DNA from: Agrobacterium vaccinii
Lineage (GTDB): Bacteria; Pseudomonadota; Alphaproteobacteria; Rhizobiales; Rhizobiaceae
Length of the DNA: 64,000 nucleotides
Reading direction: 5' to 3'
Assembly (NCBI RefSeq): GCF_021310995.1
Contig: NZ_CP054150.1
Location: forward strand, 992,001-1,056,000
In this document: one piece after another, positions 28,123 to 37,675 of the stretch
Numbering within the stretch: the stretch's first letter is position 1
How the letters are laid out: each line of letters starts with the position of its first letter
Notes under the pieces: model-generated
The model's input: the letters and a program-made list of their open reading frames with translations, nothing else
Database searches by the model: none
What the model was told of the DNA's origin: nothing
Program-made: the position numbers and the translations under genes

Positions 28123-29913
28123 ATGCATCGTTACCGCAGCCACACCTGTGCCGCTCTTCGCAAATCGCATGTCGGCGAAACCGTTCGCCTGTCCGGCTGG
28201 GTTCACCGTGTGCGAGATCATGGCGGCGTTCTCTTCATCGACCTTCGCGACCACTACGGCATCACGCAGGTGGTGGCAGACCCGGACAGCCCGGCATTCA
28301 AGACCGCTGAAGTCGTTCGCGGCGAATGGGTCATCCGCATCGATGGTCTGGTCAAGGCCCGTTCGGAAGACACGGTCAACAAGACCATGGCGACCGGCGA
28401 AATCGAGCTGTACGCGCAGGAAATCGAAGTGCTGGCCGCTTCGAAGGAGCTGCCGCTGCCGGTCTTCGGTGAGCCTGATTATCCGGAAGACGTGCGCCTG
28501 AAGTACCGCTTCCTCGACCTGCGCCGCGATACGCTGCACAAGAACATCGTCAAGCGCACGCAGATCATTTCCGATATGCGCCGCCGCATGGGCGATATCG
28601 GCTTTGCCGAATATTCCACGCCGATCCTCACGGCATCCTCGCCGGAAGGCGCGCGCGACTTCCTTGTGCCGAGCCGTATCCACGAAGGCAAGTTCTTCGC
28701 TCTGCCGCAGGCACCGCAGCAGTACAAGCAGCTTCTGATGGTGGCCGGTTTCGACCGCTACTTCCAGATCGCACCATGCTTCCGCGATGAAGACCCGCGT
28801 GCCGACCGTCTGCCGGGCGAATTCTACCAGCTCGACCTCGAGATGAGCTTCGTCACGCAGGAAGATGTCTGGGAAACCATGGAGCCCGTCATTCGCGGCG
28901 TGTTCGAGCAGTTTGCCGAAGGCAAGCCAGTCACGCAGAACTTCCGTCGCATCGCCTATGACGATTCGATCCGCACTTACGGTTCCGACAAGCCGGACCT
29001 GCGTAACCCGATTGAAATGCAGGCCGTGACCGACCATTTTGCCGGTTCCGGCTTTAAGGTCTTCGCGAACATGATCGCATCCAACCCGAAGGTTGAAGTC
29101 TGGGCCATTCCGGCCAAGACCGGTGGCAGCAGAGCGTTCTGCGACCGCATGAACGCTTGGGCGCAAGGACAGGGTCAGCCAGGCCTCGGCTACATCTTCT
29201 GGAAGGAAGAGGACGGTAAGGTCGTCGGTTCCGGCCCGCTTGCCAAGAACATCGGCGAAGAACGCACGGAAGCGCTCCGCGTTCAGCTTGGTCTGGAAGC
29301 GGGCGATGCCTCCTTCTTCGTGGCGGGTGACCCTGCCAAGTTCTACAAGTTCGCAGGCGAAGCCCGCACACGTGCCGGCGAGGAGTTGAACCTCGTTGAC
29401 CGCGACCGTTTCGAGCTGTGCTGGATCGTTGACTTCCCGTTCTTCGAATATAACGAAGAAGAAAAGAAGATCGACTTCGCGCACAACCCGTTTTCCATGC
29501 CGCAGGGCGGAATGGATGCGCTGGACAATCAGGACCCGTTGACGATCAAGGCCTACCAGTACGACATGGTCTGCAACGGCTACGAAATCGCTTCCGGCTC
29601 CATTCGTAACCAGTCGCCTGAACTGATGGTCAAGGCGTTCGAGAAGGTCGGTCTCAGCCAGCAGGACGTGGAAGACCGCTTCGGCGGCCTATACCGCGCC
29701 TTCCAGTACGGCGCACCTCCGCATGGTGGCATGGCGGCTGGTGTGGACCGCGTGGTGATGTTGCTGACCGGCACCAAGAACCTGCGCGAAATCACGCTGT
29801 TCCCAATGAACCAGCAGGCACAGGATCTGCTGATGAATGCGCCTGCTCCTGCGTCGCCAACGCAGCTTCGCGAACTGGCCCTGCGTGTGGTGCCGACGCC
29901 GAAGAAGGATTGA
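28123..29913 (+). CDS. aspS: aspartyl-tRNA synthetase
   Basis: 596-residue class II aminoacyl-tRNA synthetase of the bacterial type. In order: N-terminal OB-fold anticodon-binding domain ([23 protein letters not shown]), motif 1 region ([28 protein letters not shown]), motif 2 ([24 protein letters not shown]), a GAD insertion domain, and motif 3 ([14 protein letters not shown]). The ATG at 28123 gives the canonical [10 protein letters not shown] start; an upstream in-frame codon is not needed. A strong terminator follows. Confidence 0.97.
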   Translation: MHRYRSHTCAALRKSHVGETVRLSGWVHRVRDHGGVLFIDLRDHYGITQVVADPDSPAFKTAEVVRGEWVIRIDGLVKARSEDTVNKTMATGEIELYAQEIEVLAASKELPLPVFGEPDYPEDVRLKYRFLDLRRDTLHKNIVKRTQIISDMRRRMGDIGFAEYSTPILTASSPEGARDFLVPSRIHEGKFFALPQAPQQYKQLLMVAGFDRYFQIAPCFRDEDPRADRLPGEFYQLDLEMSFVTQEDVWETMEPVIRGVFEQFAEGKPVTQNFRRIAYDDSIRTYGSDKPDLRNPIEMQAVTDHFAGSGFKVFANMIASNPKVEVWAIPAKTGGSRAFCDRMNAWAQGQGQPGLGYIFWKEEDGKVVGSGPLAKNIGEERTEALRVQLGLEAGDASFFVAGDPAKFYKFAGEARTRAGEELNLVDRDRFELCWIVDFPFFEYNEEEKKIDFAHNPFSMPQGGMDALDNQDPLTIKAYQYDMVCNGYEIASGSIRNQSPELMVKAFEKVGLSQQDVEDRFGGLYRAFQYGAPPHGGMAAGVDRVVMLLTGTKNLREITLFPMNQQAQDLLMNAPAPASPTQLRELALRVVPTPKKD

Positions 29914-29938
29914 TACGGAACAATCCGTTTCAACATCA

Positions 29939-29967
29939 AAGGGCTGGCGGAAACGCTGGCCCTTTTT
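29939..29967 (+). terminator. terminator of aspS
   Basis: An 11-bp stem (AAGGGCTGGCG / CGCTGGCCCTT, two G-T wobbles) with a GAAA tetraloop is followed by a T-run. Confidence 0.88.
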
Positions 29968-29991
29968 GTTTGTGTCGCTCACCAGCGCAAT

Positions 29992-30023
29992 AAAAAACCG
30001 CCTTGCGATGATGCGCAAGGCGG
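29992..30023 (-). terminator. terminator of the secreted protein gene at 30046
   Basis: A 10-bp perfect stem (CCGCCTTGCG / CGCAAGGCGG) with a 6-base loop has six A residues on its left, which is the U-run for a minus-strand transcript. It is placed 23 bases after the stop codon of the minus-strand gene. Confidence 0.92.
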
Positions 30024-30045
30024 CTTCAGTTCACATGATTTCAGA

Positions 30046-31236
30046 TCAATCGTTGGCCGTAACCGTCACGCCAAGCACCTGTGGAATGGTGTTCGGTGCA
30101 CCCATGGCCGCGCCCATGATCATCGGGAATGGCACAGGCTTTGCCGGTGCAGCAGAGATGGTGAAGTTCTTTGGGTCGTCGACATAGGTGTTGACGGCTT
30201 CAGACACGGCGTTCTGCAGTTCCGGCACGTTCAGCTGCGCCATCATCATAGGCACCATGCCCTTGATCATCTGCGAAAGCTGATCTGCCGTCGTGCCCTG
30301 TTCGGATGCCGCATAATCAATGCCACGCTTCGTTACGCCAGCATCATCGAAGCTGATTTCGGCGCTGTTGAAGGTCAGCTGCTGCATGAGGCCAAGCATG
30401 GCAAGGCCAGCGGCCTGATCAGCCTGTTCCTTATTGGGATTGGCAGCCTGAGCCTTGATGGCGTCCTGCATGGACTTGATGAACTTCAGCGTGTAGCCCG
30501 AGAAGCTGAACGCCATGTTGAGACGGCCGACATCTTTCAGGTCGATGGAGTATTCCTCGATGTTGAAGGTGCCTGGTGCAACTTCCCACGAACCGCTGAT
30601 GGACAGTTCACCAGCGAGCGTCTGCATGTTGAGCTTTTCGAGCGCTTCCTTGCTCTTGGGGTCCGGCACAGTGGCCAAGTCTGCCTTGAAGCCGCTGGCG
30701 TTCACATCGAAGCTGATGGTGCCCTTGTCTTCGCTACGGGTCATGGTGGCGGTGGATTCTTCGAAGGAGGCGACTTCCTTGCCATCGATCTTCACTGTCG
30801 CCGGGCCGCTGTGTGCTTCATCGTAAAACAGCAGCGAATCAACGTTGCCTGCCGCCGTGTCAGCGGGAACGACGATACCGGACATGTAGAGGTCGGAGAC
30901 GTTCACAGCGACGTTTTCATGAGCGTAATCAATGTTCTGGAAGCTCATCTTGTCGATGTTGTAGCCGCCATTGTCTTCTTCCACGCCTTCGAGCGTCACG
31001 TCACCGACGGGGAAGGTCTGTTCCTTGTTGCCATAGGCACCGAAGGTAACGCCGGAGAGAGTGACAGTCGAACCATTGACCGCGACGGACTTTGCAGCAA
31101 TCTCGCCGCCCTGTGCGGCATAGGCAGCATTGATCTTCTTGAGGACATCTGCACCGTCAAGCGCGAAAGCGGGCGACGCGAATGCAACGACGGCGGCGCT
31201 GGCGAACAGAAAATGCCGGGTGGTTTGAAGTCTCAT
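30046..31236 (-). CDS. exported protein of unknown function
   Basis: 396-residue protein with a signal peptide ending SPAFA|LDG at about residue 25. The mature part is predominantly beta, acidic and rich in Val, Thr and Ser, with repeated short strands of the kind seen in periplasmic or surface proteins (for example VTLSGVTFGAYGN, VTLEGVEEDNGGYNIDKMSFQNI). A helical methionine-rich stretch occurs near residue 320 (IKGMVPMMMAQLN). I cannot assign a domain. It is monocistronic with its own terminator, lying between aspS and parC. Confidence 0.8.
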   Translation of the reverse strand: MRLQTTRHFLFASAAVVAFASPAFALDGADVLKKINAAYAAQGGEIAAKSVAVNGSTVTLSGVTFGAYGNKEQTFPVGDVTLEGVEEDNGGYNIDKMSFQNIDYAHENVAVNVSDLYMSGIVVPADTAAGNVDSLLFYDEAHSGPATVKIDGKEVASFEESTATMTRSEDKGTISFDVNASGFKADLATVPDPKSKEALEKLNMQTLAGELSISGSWEVAPGTFNIEEYSIDLKDVGRLNMAFSFSGYTLKFIKSMQDAIKAQAANPNKEQADQAAGLAMLGLMQQLTFNSAEISFDDAGVTKRGIDYAASEQGTTADQLSQMIKGMVPMMMAQLNVPELQNAVSEAVNTYVDDPKNFTISAAPAKPVPFPMIMGAAMGAPNTIPQVLGVTVTAND

Positions 31237-31459
31237 CCTATTCTTTCCTCACATGTCTTTAAATTGACGACCAATATCTGGAATCATGCATTTATATCCG
31301 AGGCATAGCCTAGGTCCACTGCATTCGTACTTTCTAACGGGTGGCCGAATTGCGGCATAAAAACAAGATTAACGAAAAATATACGATTGCGGCCTTTCAT
31401 CCACAGCGGAAAAGGCGCGATTCCTTGCCGGGAATCGGCATTTCGGCTAGTCAAGCGCA

Positions 31460-33739
31460 ATGGCAAAAAATATTGTTCCTCCGTCCGGCGGAGACGACGA
31501 CAACGTACTCCCGATCGACCTCAAGGCCGCGCTCGAAGAGCGCTATCTGGCCTATGCGCTGTCGACCATCATGCACCGTGCGCTGCCGGATGTTCGCGAT
31601 GGCCTGAAGCCGGTGCATCGCCGCATCATTCACGCCATGAGCGAGATGGGCATCCGCCCAAATTCGGCGTTCAAGAAATGCGCCCGTATCGTCGGTGACG
31701 TTATCGGTAAGTTCCACCCGCATGGCGACCAGTCGGTCTATGATGCGCTGGTGCGCCTGGCGCAGGACTTTTCCCAGCGCTACCCGATCGTGGACGGGCA
31801 GGGCAACTTCGGCAACATTGATGGCGATGGCGCCGCCGCCTATCGTTACACCGAAGCGCGCATGACCGATGTCGCGGCGCTTTTGCTTGAGGGTATCGAG
31901 CAGGACGCGGTCGATTTTCGCCCCACCTATAACGAGGAAGACGACGAGCCTGTCGTCATGCCCGGCGCGTTTCCCAACCTTCTCGCCAACGGTTCCTCCG
32001 GCATCGCGGTTGGTATGGCAACGTCCATTCCGCCGCACAACGCCCATGAGCTGTGCGATGCGGCACTTCGGTTGATCAAGAACCCGGAGTCGAGCGTCGA
32101 GGACCTGATGTTCGATCCCGCCCACCCGGAAAAGGGCGGCATCGAGGGGCCGGACCTGCCCACGGGCGGCATCATCATTGAGAGCCGCGAGAGCATCATC
32201 GAAGCCTACAAGACCGGTCGTGGTGGTTTCCGCGTGCGGGCGAAGTGGGAAATCGAAGACCTCGGCCGCGGCGGCTACCAGATCGTCATCACCGAAATTC
32301 CCTATCAGGTTCAGAAATCTCGGCTGATCGAAAAGATTGCCGAGCTTCTGCTGGCGCGGCGCCTGCCGTTGCTGGAAGACGTGCGCGATGAATCCGCAGA
32401 AGACGTGCGCGTGGTGCTGGTGCCGAAGAACCGCACCGTCGACGCCACGTTGCTGATGGAATCGCTTTTCCGCCTGTCCGATCTGGAAAACCGCATTCCG
32501 CTCAACATGAACGTTCTGTCCATGGGCCGTGTGCCCAAGGTCATGGCGCTGAACGAGGTGTTGAAAGAGTGGCTGGACCACCGTCGTGACGTGCTGCTGC
32601 GCCGCTCGCGATTCCGTCTGGCTGCTATCGACCGCCGCCTGGAAATTCTTGGCGGCTTCCTCATCGCCTATCTCAACATTGATGAGATCATCGCCATCAT
32701 CCGCGAGGAAGATGAGCCGAAGCCGGTCATGGTGGCCCGCTTCAACCTCACCGATGTCCAGGCCGAAGCCATTCTCAACATGCGCCTGCGCTCTCTGCGC
32801 AAGCTGGAAGAATTCGAAATCCGCACGGAATTCGAAGGCTTGAGCAGCGAAAAGGCCGAGATCGAGTCGCTGCTGGCATCGCCGGACAAGCAGTGGAAGA
32901 CGGTTGCCTGGGAAATCGAAGAGGTCAAAAAGAAATACGCCAAGGTGACGAAGCTCGGCGCACGTCGCACCCTGTTCGCCATGGCACCGACTGCCGATAT
33001 GGATGCCATCCAGCAGTCGATGATCGAGAAGGAACCTGTCACGATCGTCATCTCTCAGAAGGGCTGGATCAGAGCGCTGAAGGGACACATGACCGATACT
33101 TCGGCGCTGACCTTCAAGGAAGGTGATGGCCCGAAACTGACATTCCCAGCCCAGACCACGGACAAGCTGCTGCTGGTGACCACCGGCGGCAAGGCCTACA
33201 CACTGGGCGCAGACAAGCTGCCGGGCGGGCGTGGCCATGGCGAGCCGGTGCGCATCATGGTGGATATGGAGAACGATCAGGACATTCTGACCGCCTTCGT
33301 CCATGATCCATCGCGCAAGCTGCTGCTCGTCTCCACCGGCGGAAACGGCTTCGTGGTGGCGGAAACGGAAATGGTGGCCAATACCCGCAAGGGCAAGCAG
33401 ATCATGAACGTTGCCATGCCAGATGAAATGAAGCTGGTCGTGCCTGTGACGGGCGACCATGTCGCCGTCGTTGGCGAAAACCGCAAGATGCTGACGTTCC
33501 CGCTCTCGCAAGTGCCGGAAATGTCGCGCGGCAAGGGCGTGCGCCTGCAACGCTACAAGGATGGCGGCATCTCGGACGTGAAGTGCTTTGCGCTGGCAGC
33601 CGGCCTGACATGGGAAGACAGCGCCGGGCGCTCCTTCTCCAAGGTGGGCGACGAGCTGCTGGAATGGATGGCCGACCGCGCCACCGCAGGCCGCACCGTA
33701 CCGAAGGGTTTTCCGCGTAGCGGCAAGTTCGGCGGGTAA
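31460..33739 (+). CDS. parC: DNA topoisomerase IV subunit A
   Basis: 759-residue ParC. Topoisomerase IV unlinks daughter chromosomes by passing one duplex through another. The winged-helix catalytic region includes [27 protein letters not shown], and the active-site tyrosine is Tyr130 in [10 protein letters not shown]. The C-terminal beta-pinwheel is short (ending near PRSGKFGG), as in ParC rather than GyrA, which supports this assignment. The position equal to Ser83 of E. coli GyrA is Gln91. No parE-type topoisomerase gene lies nearby. Confidence 0.95.
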   Translation: MAKNIVPPSGGDDDNVLPIDLKAALEERYLAYALSTIMHRALPDVRDGLKPVHRRIIHAMSEMGIRPNSAFKKCARIVGDVIGKFHPHGDQSVYDALVRLAQDFSQRYPIVDGQGNFGNIDGDGAAAYRYTEARMTDVAALLLEGIEQDAVDFRPTYNEEDDEPVVMPGAFPNLLANGSSGIAVGMATSIPPHNAHELCDAALRLIKNPESSVEDLMFDPAHPEKGGIEGPDLPTGGIIIESRESIIEAYKTGRGGFRVRAKWEIEDLGRGGYQIVITEIPYQVQKSRLIEKIAELLLARRLPLLEDVRDESAEDVRVVLVPKNRTVDATLLMESLFRLSDLENRIPLNMNVLSMGRVPKVMALNEVLKEWLDHRRDVLLRRSRFRLAAIDRRLEILGGFLIAYLNIDEIIAIIREEDEPKPVMVARFNLTDVQAEAILNMRLRSLRKLEEFEIRTEFEGLSSEKAEIESLLASPDKQWKTVAWEIEEVKKKYAKVTKLGARRTLFAMAPTADMDAIQQSMIEKEPVTIVISQKGWIRALKGHMTDTSALTFKEGDGPKLTFPAQTTDKLLLVTTGGKAYTLGADKLPGGRGHGEPVRIMVDMENDQDILTAFVHDPSRKLLLVSTGGNGFVVAETEMVANTRKGKQIMNVAMPDEMKLVVPVTGDHVAVVGENRKMLTFPLSQVPEMSRGKGVRLQRYKDGGISDVKCFALAAGLTWEDSAGRSFSKVGDELLEWMADRATAGRTVPKGFPRSGKFGG

Positions 33740-33932
33740 GGGCTGGGCGTCCATCCCTCTCATCTTCGCCTCGCGCCACCATTGTCCGGTTAGAACGGGA
33801 GGGTGGTTTGGCGCAAATACATCCACTCCGTCACCCCGCACTTGCTGCGGGTCCAACCGACGCGCGGCTGCCCGTCGAGAACGTTCTTTCAGCCCAAGCC
33901 ATTGGGCTGACTGGATTTCGGCTTAGAGCGCT

Positions 33933-34616
33933 TCACCTTTTGACGGAACCATATCCTGCATTTCTGATGTAGTTTGCGCATTCGTCGGGTCGGATCGTTT
34001 CGACCAGCCCGCCAATATGCCGCCAGGTATCTTCGATGCTGCGCTTCTGTGCGTGGCGCATCCAGTGCTTTATCTTCGAGAAGGCCTGTTCGATTGGATT
34101 GAGGTCCGGCGAGTAGGGTGGCAGGAACCATAGCCGAGCACCGGCAGCCGTGATCGCCTGACGGACTGCCGCGGATTTGTGGCTGCCAAGATTGTCCATG
34201 ACGACGATGTCGCCTGGCTTGAGAACCGGAACCAACTGCTGTTCGACATAGGCACGAAAGCACTGACCGTTGATCGGTCCGTCGAAGACACAAGGTGCTG
34301 CCAACCGATCCTTTCTCAATGCACCGAGGAATGTCAGCGTACGCCAGTGCCCATGCGGCGCAAACGCACGCAGTCGCTTGCCTTTGGGTCCCCAGCCCCT
34401 GATGGGTGTCATGTTGGTCTTGATCCAGGTCTCATCAATGAAGACCAGCCGTTCAGGATCGAGGTGATGCTGTAAGGTCTTCCATCGCTCTCTTCTACGG
34501 GCGACATCGGCACGCGCCTGTTCAAGGGCGAACAGCGTTTTTTTTAAAGCGCAGCCCCTCGCTGCGGATGAATTTCCAAATCGTATTGTGGGAGACGGCG
34601 ATGCCTCGCAAGGCAA
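33933..34616 (-). CDS. IS630-type transposase, catalytic part (second frame)
   Basis: Second reading frame of the element. From the shared A-run onward it encodes the DDE catalytic domain: [11 protein letters not shown] (first Asp), [11 protein letters not shown] (second Asp) and [15 protein letters not shown] (Glu), with 34 residues between the second Asp and the Glu, as expected for DD34E. The residues before the A-run (about the first 24) overlap the first frame and are probably not translated on their own. Expression as an intact protein needs a one-base change of frame at the run of eight A at 34538-34545. Confidence 0.85.
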   Translation of the reverse strand: MPCEASPSPTIRFGNSSAARGCALKKTLFALEQARADVARRRERWKTLQHHLDPERLVFIDETWIKTNMTPIRGWGPKGKRLRAFAPHGHWRTLTFLGALRKDRLAAPCVFDGPINGQCFRAYVEQQLVPVLKPGDIVVMDNLGSHKSAAVRQAITAAGARLWFLPPYSPDLNPIEQAFSKIKHWMRHAQKRSIEDTWRHIGGLVETIRPDECANYIRNAGYGSVKR

Positions 34617-34881
34617 GTTCGGCCTTCAGTCCATGCAGTGTCAGGTGTGGATTCTGAGCGAGCCGTTCGGCAATGAAGCTGCGATGTGGCTCCAGGATGC
34701 GCTTGCGGTAACCACCCATCTTGCCTGGACGAACCGATCCGGTCGCACGATGGCGCTGAGACCATTTCACCACCGAAGACGCGGCCACATCAAAGCGCGC
34801 TGCAACGGCACGGACGCTTTCGCCGCTCGACACGGCTGCGACAACACGTTCACGAAGATCATTTGATATCGGTGCGGTCAT
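34522..34881 (-). CDS. IS630-type transposase, helix-turn-helix part (first frame)
   Basis: 119-residue first frame with a Tc1/IS630 N-terminal DNA-binding region: [36 protein letters not shown] is a helix-turn-helix, and [23 protein letters not shown] the second. It ends 12 residues after the A-run (FKKNAVRP), whereas reading through with one A fewer gives [10 protein letters not shown] and continues into the catalytic domain. Either programmed slippage or a disabling mutation explains this. Confidence 0.85.
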   Translation of the reverse strand: MTAPISNDLRERVVAAVSSGESVRAVAARFDVAASSVVKWSQRHRATGSVRPGKMGGYRKRILEPHRSFIAERLAQNPHLTLHGLKAELALRGIAVSHNTIWKFIRSEGLRFKKNAVRP

Positions 34882-35050
34882 CAGATGCTGGCCTCCATCC
34901 AGCCAACATCAGTGAATCACATCAGAACTGATTTGGGAATCAAACCCGATTCAGAAAGACGTGGAAACGCTCTAGGGCCGGAATGACGGCAGGAGTGTAT
35001 GTATTAAACCCTCGAGGGCAAATCCGGGAGGGTTATCGCCTCAAACAAAG

Positions 35051-35092
35051 AAGCCCACCGACGATTGGAGTGAACCAACTGCCGGTGGGCTT
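35051..35092 (-). terminator. terminator hairpin of the PRC-barrel gene
   Basis: A stem AAGCCCACCG / CGGTGGGCTT with an inner TTGG/CCAA pairing lies 37 bases after the stop codon of the minus-strand gene. The T-run on the minus strand is interrupted (CTTTGTTTG), so strength is moderate. Confidence 0.65.
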
Positions 35093-35128
35093 GAAGACCG
35101 GCGGAATATGACCGCCTATCTTACGTGA

Positions 35129-35596
35129 TTAGTCGTCCAGCTTGTCGTAGTCCAACTTCGGCGCAGCTTCGAGCGCTTCCTTGGTCGTGTCTACGTAAGC
35201 CTTCCACGTGCCATTTTCGTTGTTGATGGCGACGGAGGCAGGGTCGAGAACGACGTAGCTCTTGTCGATGCCGAGGAAGCCGCCAACGCTGGCGACCAGA
35301 CCGATGACAGACTTTCCATCGCCGATCACGACGTCTTCGATCTCACCAATTTCCTCGTTCTTCGCATTGTAGATGTCCATGCCATCCAGCTGCGAAGCGG
35401 TGAGGTCGGTCTTCTGCACATTGACGAACTTCAAAGGGCCATTTGCCTTGGTGCCCATGGTAATCCCAGGACCCGAAAGCGCCGCATCAGCACCAGCAGC
35501 CGGTGCAGCCGCAGGAGCCGTCGTCGCTGTCTGCGCAAACGCAACAGAAGATGTCAGAACCGCAGCAGCAGCCAGTGCGAAAACCTTGTTTTTCAT
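35129..35596 (-). CDS. exported PRC-barrel domain protein
   Basis: 155-residue protein with a signal peptide cleaved at AFA|QTATT. An alanine-rich low-complexity linker (about residues 22-40) leads into one PRC-barrel domain (TASQLDGMDIYNAKNEEIGEIEDVVIG...GGFLGIDKSYVVLD). PRC-barrels are small beta-barrels found in photosynthetic H subunits, RimM and many exported proteins; the role here is unknown. ATG 35596 is chosen because the long upstream extension lacks any export logic and a GGAAGAAAC site precedes the ATG. The gene is divergent from the ImmA cassette. Confidence 0.85.
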   Translation of the reverse strand: MKNKVFALAAAAVLTSSVAFAQTATTAPAAAPAAGADAALSGPGITMGTKANGPLKFVNVQKTDLTASQLDGMDIYNAKNEEIGEIEDVVIGDGKSVIGLVASVGGFLGIDKSYVVLDPASVAINNENGTWKAYVDTTKEALEAAPKLDYDKLDD

Positions 35597-35721
35597 AATG
35601 TTTCTTCCCTTTTCAGTATCGGACACGGTGTCCGGGGGAAGAACGGGTTGGGGTGGGTTTGGTTCCGATATGTAATTAGTGCAAACAAGTGATATTGGAG
35701 CTTCAGTATTTTCGGTTTTGG

Positions 35722-35750
35722 TTGACAAAACAGTAGATTTTTCGTATTCA
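35722..35750 (+). promoter_or_regulatory. sigma70-type promoter of the ImmA cassette
   Basis: A perfect -35 box TTGACA (35722) and a -10-like TATTCA (35745) are separated by exactly 17 bp. Transcription would begin near 35757, leaving about 20 bases before GTG 35779. The surrounding DNA is AT-rich. Confidence 0.65.
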
Positions 35751-35778
35751 GTTGCAATGGTTAAAGGGGATTTAAAAA

Positions 35779-36414
35779 GTGAATCACGCAGAAGCGTTTG
35801 TGAGAGATCAGATTTCCGCAACTTGTCAGTCGTTGATCCCGACGACTTTGAAGACCGCTTACCAAACGGCGAAAGTGATAATCGCGAACGAACCTGTTTT
35901 TTCAGTTCCTAGTGCTGAAGACAATCATGGTCGAATTATTCAGTGGTGCGTAGATTTTGCTTTCGTACGATTGATTACGACGGGTCAATGGAATTTCGAA
36001 TATGCTTGGCGTCACTTTGAAAAGCCGACTGGTCGCTATTTGGAAATTAGGCCGACACATTCCTGTGTCACCATTTCACAGGTGAATAATCCCAAGAAGC
36101 AACCTCGTGATGTTAGGTTTCGCGAGAATATGCGTCTGCAAAGCCAAACCTGGTTGGCAGGTTTGGCTCCGCCTGAAGTCGAGTTGAGAGGTCTTCCGCA
36201 TATTCTGTTAATGCATGGTCATAAAACACTTGACTTTGCGCACTTGGCGTTGCCGAAAGGCGAGCATGAGAACGGCTTTCATTATCGTAGCGGAAATTTG
36301 ATGCGAATGCCTCACGCAATCCCTGAGCAAGAAGTTCCTGTTGAAGATACAGACTACGATTCGATTCTGTCTCTGAAGGATGAAATCGATAAATGGCGAA
36401 AAGATCATGGATGA
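35779..36414 (+). CDS. protein of unknown function, partner of the XRE-ImmA gene
   Basis: 211-residue soluble protein with a GTG start preceded by AAAGGGGA at a suitable distance; the promoter just upstream supports this start. No signal peptide or membrane segment is visible. Conserved-looking polar stretches are HGRIIQWCVDFAFVRLITTGQW, RPTHSCVTISQV and LPHILLMHGHKTLDFAHLALP, the last rich in histidine. I recognise no family. Its stop overlaps the next gene's ATG by 8 bp. Base composition is clearly more AT-rich than the neighbours, suggesting acquisition. A role as toxin, cofactor or protease substrate is only inference from context. Confidence 0.75.
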   Translation: MNHAEAFVRDQISATCQSLIPTTLKTAYQTAKVIIANEPVFSVPSAEDNHGRIIQWCVDFAFVRLITTGQWNFEYAWRHFEKPTGRYLEIRPTHSCVTISQVNNPKKQPRDVRFRENMRLQSQTWLAGLAPPEVELRGLPHILLMHGHKTLDFAHLALPKGEHENGFHYRSGNLMRMPHAIPEQEVPVEDTDYDSILSLKDEIDKWRKDHG

Positions 36415-37594
36415 TACTAATGTTATCGCTTTTCCTAGCGCCGCTCGGTTCCAACAAGCCGGGCGGCTTTTGATTGGTGAAAAAATTCGTGATGCACGAA
36501 AAGTAATGCGGCTTAATCAAGCCGAGCTTGCGAAGCTGGTCGAGGTAAGCCGTCAGGCCATTTCTGCTTTTGAGGCTGATGATAAGTATCCAGATCCTAG
36601 CACGTTTGGGCGCATTGTTGGCGTATTACAGCAACCTGTCGCTTACTTTCTGGCCGAAAGTAATCCTAGCTTTGGTGGTAATGGTCCTAAATTTTACAGA
36701 AAGTTTGGCGCTGACACCGCGCGCAGAAATGAGGCTTGCGCCGTTCTAGGTGAATGGTTTGCACAATCCGCTAAGTATCTGAGCGAATTTGTAAATTTCC
36801 CTGCTGTCAATGTACCTCATTTCAGTCCTCTGAGCGGTGCAGGCCAATATTCTTTTGAAGAGGTTAATGCGATTGCTGATCAGCTTCGAGGAATTTGGGG
36901 TCTAGGCTTGGGGCCACTATCTAATGTCCTTGCGCTTATGGAGAGCAAAGGAATTGTGACTTGCAGATATGAGCTGGCAGGTGAAAACGTTGAGGCATTC
37001 TCTTTTTGGAATGGTGATAGGCCTTTTGTATTTATCGCTTCGGAGAAAGATGGGGGTGTAAGGTCTCGTTTTGATCTTGCTCATGAACTTGGCCATCTTG
37101 TTTTGCACAGAGGTGTCAAGCAGAGTGAAATAGAAGATAAGGACAGGTTAAAGGTTATAGAGAGGGAGGCGAATTGGTTTGCTGGCGCTTTTCTGCTTCC
37201 TGAAAGCACATTTTCTAATGAGATTTACTCCCCAAGGCTTGATAGCTTTATTTCTTTGAAAGCGCGGTGGAAAGTATCTATACAAGCTATGATATATCGT
37301 TGTCATTTGCTCGGAATATTTAACGATGACCAGACGTTGAATTTGCGGAAGCAAATTTCTTATAGAAAATGGCGGGTTAAAGAGCCGATGGATGATCCCC
37401 GTGTTATTCCTTTAGAAAAGCCAAAATTACTTAGGATGGCGGTCAATCTTCTAATCGAAAAAAACGTTAAAATTCCGGAAACTATAGTAGATGATATGAA
37501 AATAAGGCCTAGCTTGCTGGAGGATTTTTTTGGGTTACCTCAAGGAACTCTTGCTACAAAGAATGTCGATTTTTTCAAACCATCTTTGAGATAA
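36407..37594 (+). CDS. XRE-family regulator with ImmA/IrrE metallo-endopeptidase domain
   Basis: 395-residue two-domain protein. Residues about 20-80 form an XRE helix-turn-helix (GEKIRDARKVMRLNQAELAKLVEVSRQAISAFE). A linker leads to a ImmA/IrrE zinc protease domain with HELGH at residues 226-230 and the third-ligand helix EREANWFAGAFLLP at 252-265. A C-terminal region of about 100 residues is uncharacterised. Such proteins cleave a regulator or antitoxin to derepress genes in phages, ICEs and stress loci. ATG 36407 overlaps the upstream gene by 8 bp; an in-frame ATG at 36380 is possible but lies deeper in that gene. AT-rich like its partner. Confidence 0.88.
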   Translation: MDDTNVIAFPSAARFQQAGRLLIGEKIRDARKVMRLNQAELAKLVEVSRQAISAFEADDKYPDPSTFGRIVGVLQQPVAYFLAESNPSFGGNGPKFYRKFGADTARRNEACAVLGEWFAQSAKYLSEFVNFPAVNVPHFSPLSGAGQYSFEEVNAIADQLRGIWGLGLGPLSNVLALMESKGIVTCRYELAGENVEAFSFWNGDRPFVFIASEKDGGVRSRFDLAHELGHLVLHRGVKQSEIEDKDRLKVIEREANWFAGAFLLPESTFSNEIYSPRLDSFISLKARWKVSIQAMIYRCHLLGIFNDDQTLNLRKQISYRKWRVKEPMDDPRVIPLEKPKLLRMAVNLLIEKNVKIPETIVDDMKIRPSLLEDFFGLPQGTLATKNVDFFKPSLR

Positions 37595-37675
37595 GGGCTC
37601 ACAATAAAAATATATGAGCTTGAAATGCGTTGGTTGTGTCGTTCAATCGTCTGTCATCGCTACGCGACTAAAAGA

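Larger units (their letters stand above)
33924..34974 (-). mobile_element. IS630-family insertion sequence
   Basis: About 1.05 kb, bounded by TA dinucleotides at 33924-33925 and 34973-34974, the target duplication typical of IS630/Tc1-type elements. The tips are short imperfect inverted repeats: TAGAGCGCTTC on the left and the complement of GAAACGCTCTA on the right. It carries two overlapping transposase frames on the minus strand. It lies between parC and the PRC-barrel gene in a split palindromic repeat. Confidence 0.88.
33823..34997. repeat. palindromic intergenic repeat split by the IS element
   Basis: Left part 33823-33923 starts CCACTCCGTCACC and includes a CCCGCA-CTTGC-TGCGGG hairpin. 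The right part, after the insertion (34975-34997), reads GGGCCGGAATGACGGCAGGAGTG, the approximate reverse complement of the left end. This suggests a single palindromic element of roughly 120 bp that was interrupted. Identity with a named family is not established. Confidence 0.55.

Noticed and set aside
27859..29484. 541-codon open frame antisense to aspS
   Set aside because: Shadow of aspS, no recognisable protein.
31451..33856. 801-codon open frame antisense to parC
   Set aside because: A shadow frame rich in His and Arg; parC motifs prove the plus strand.
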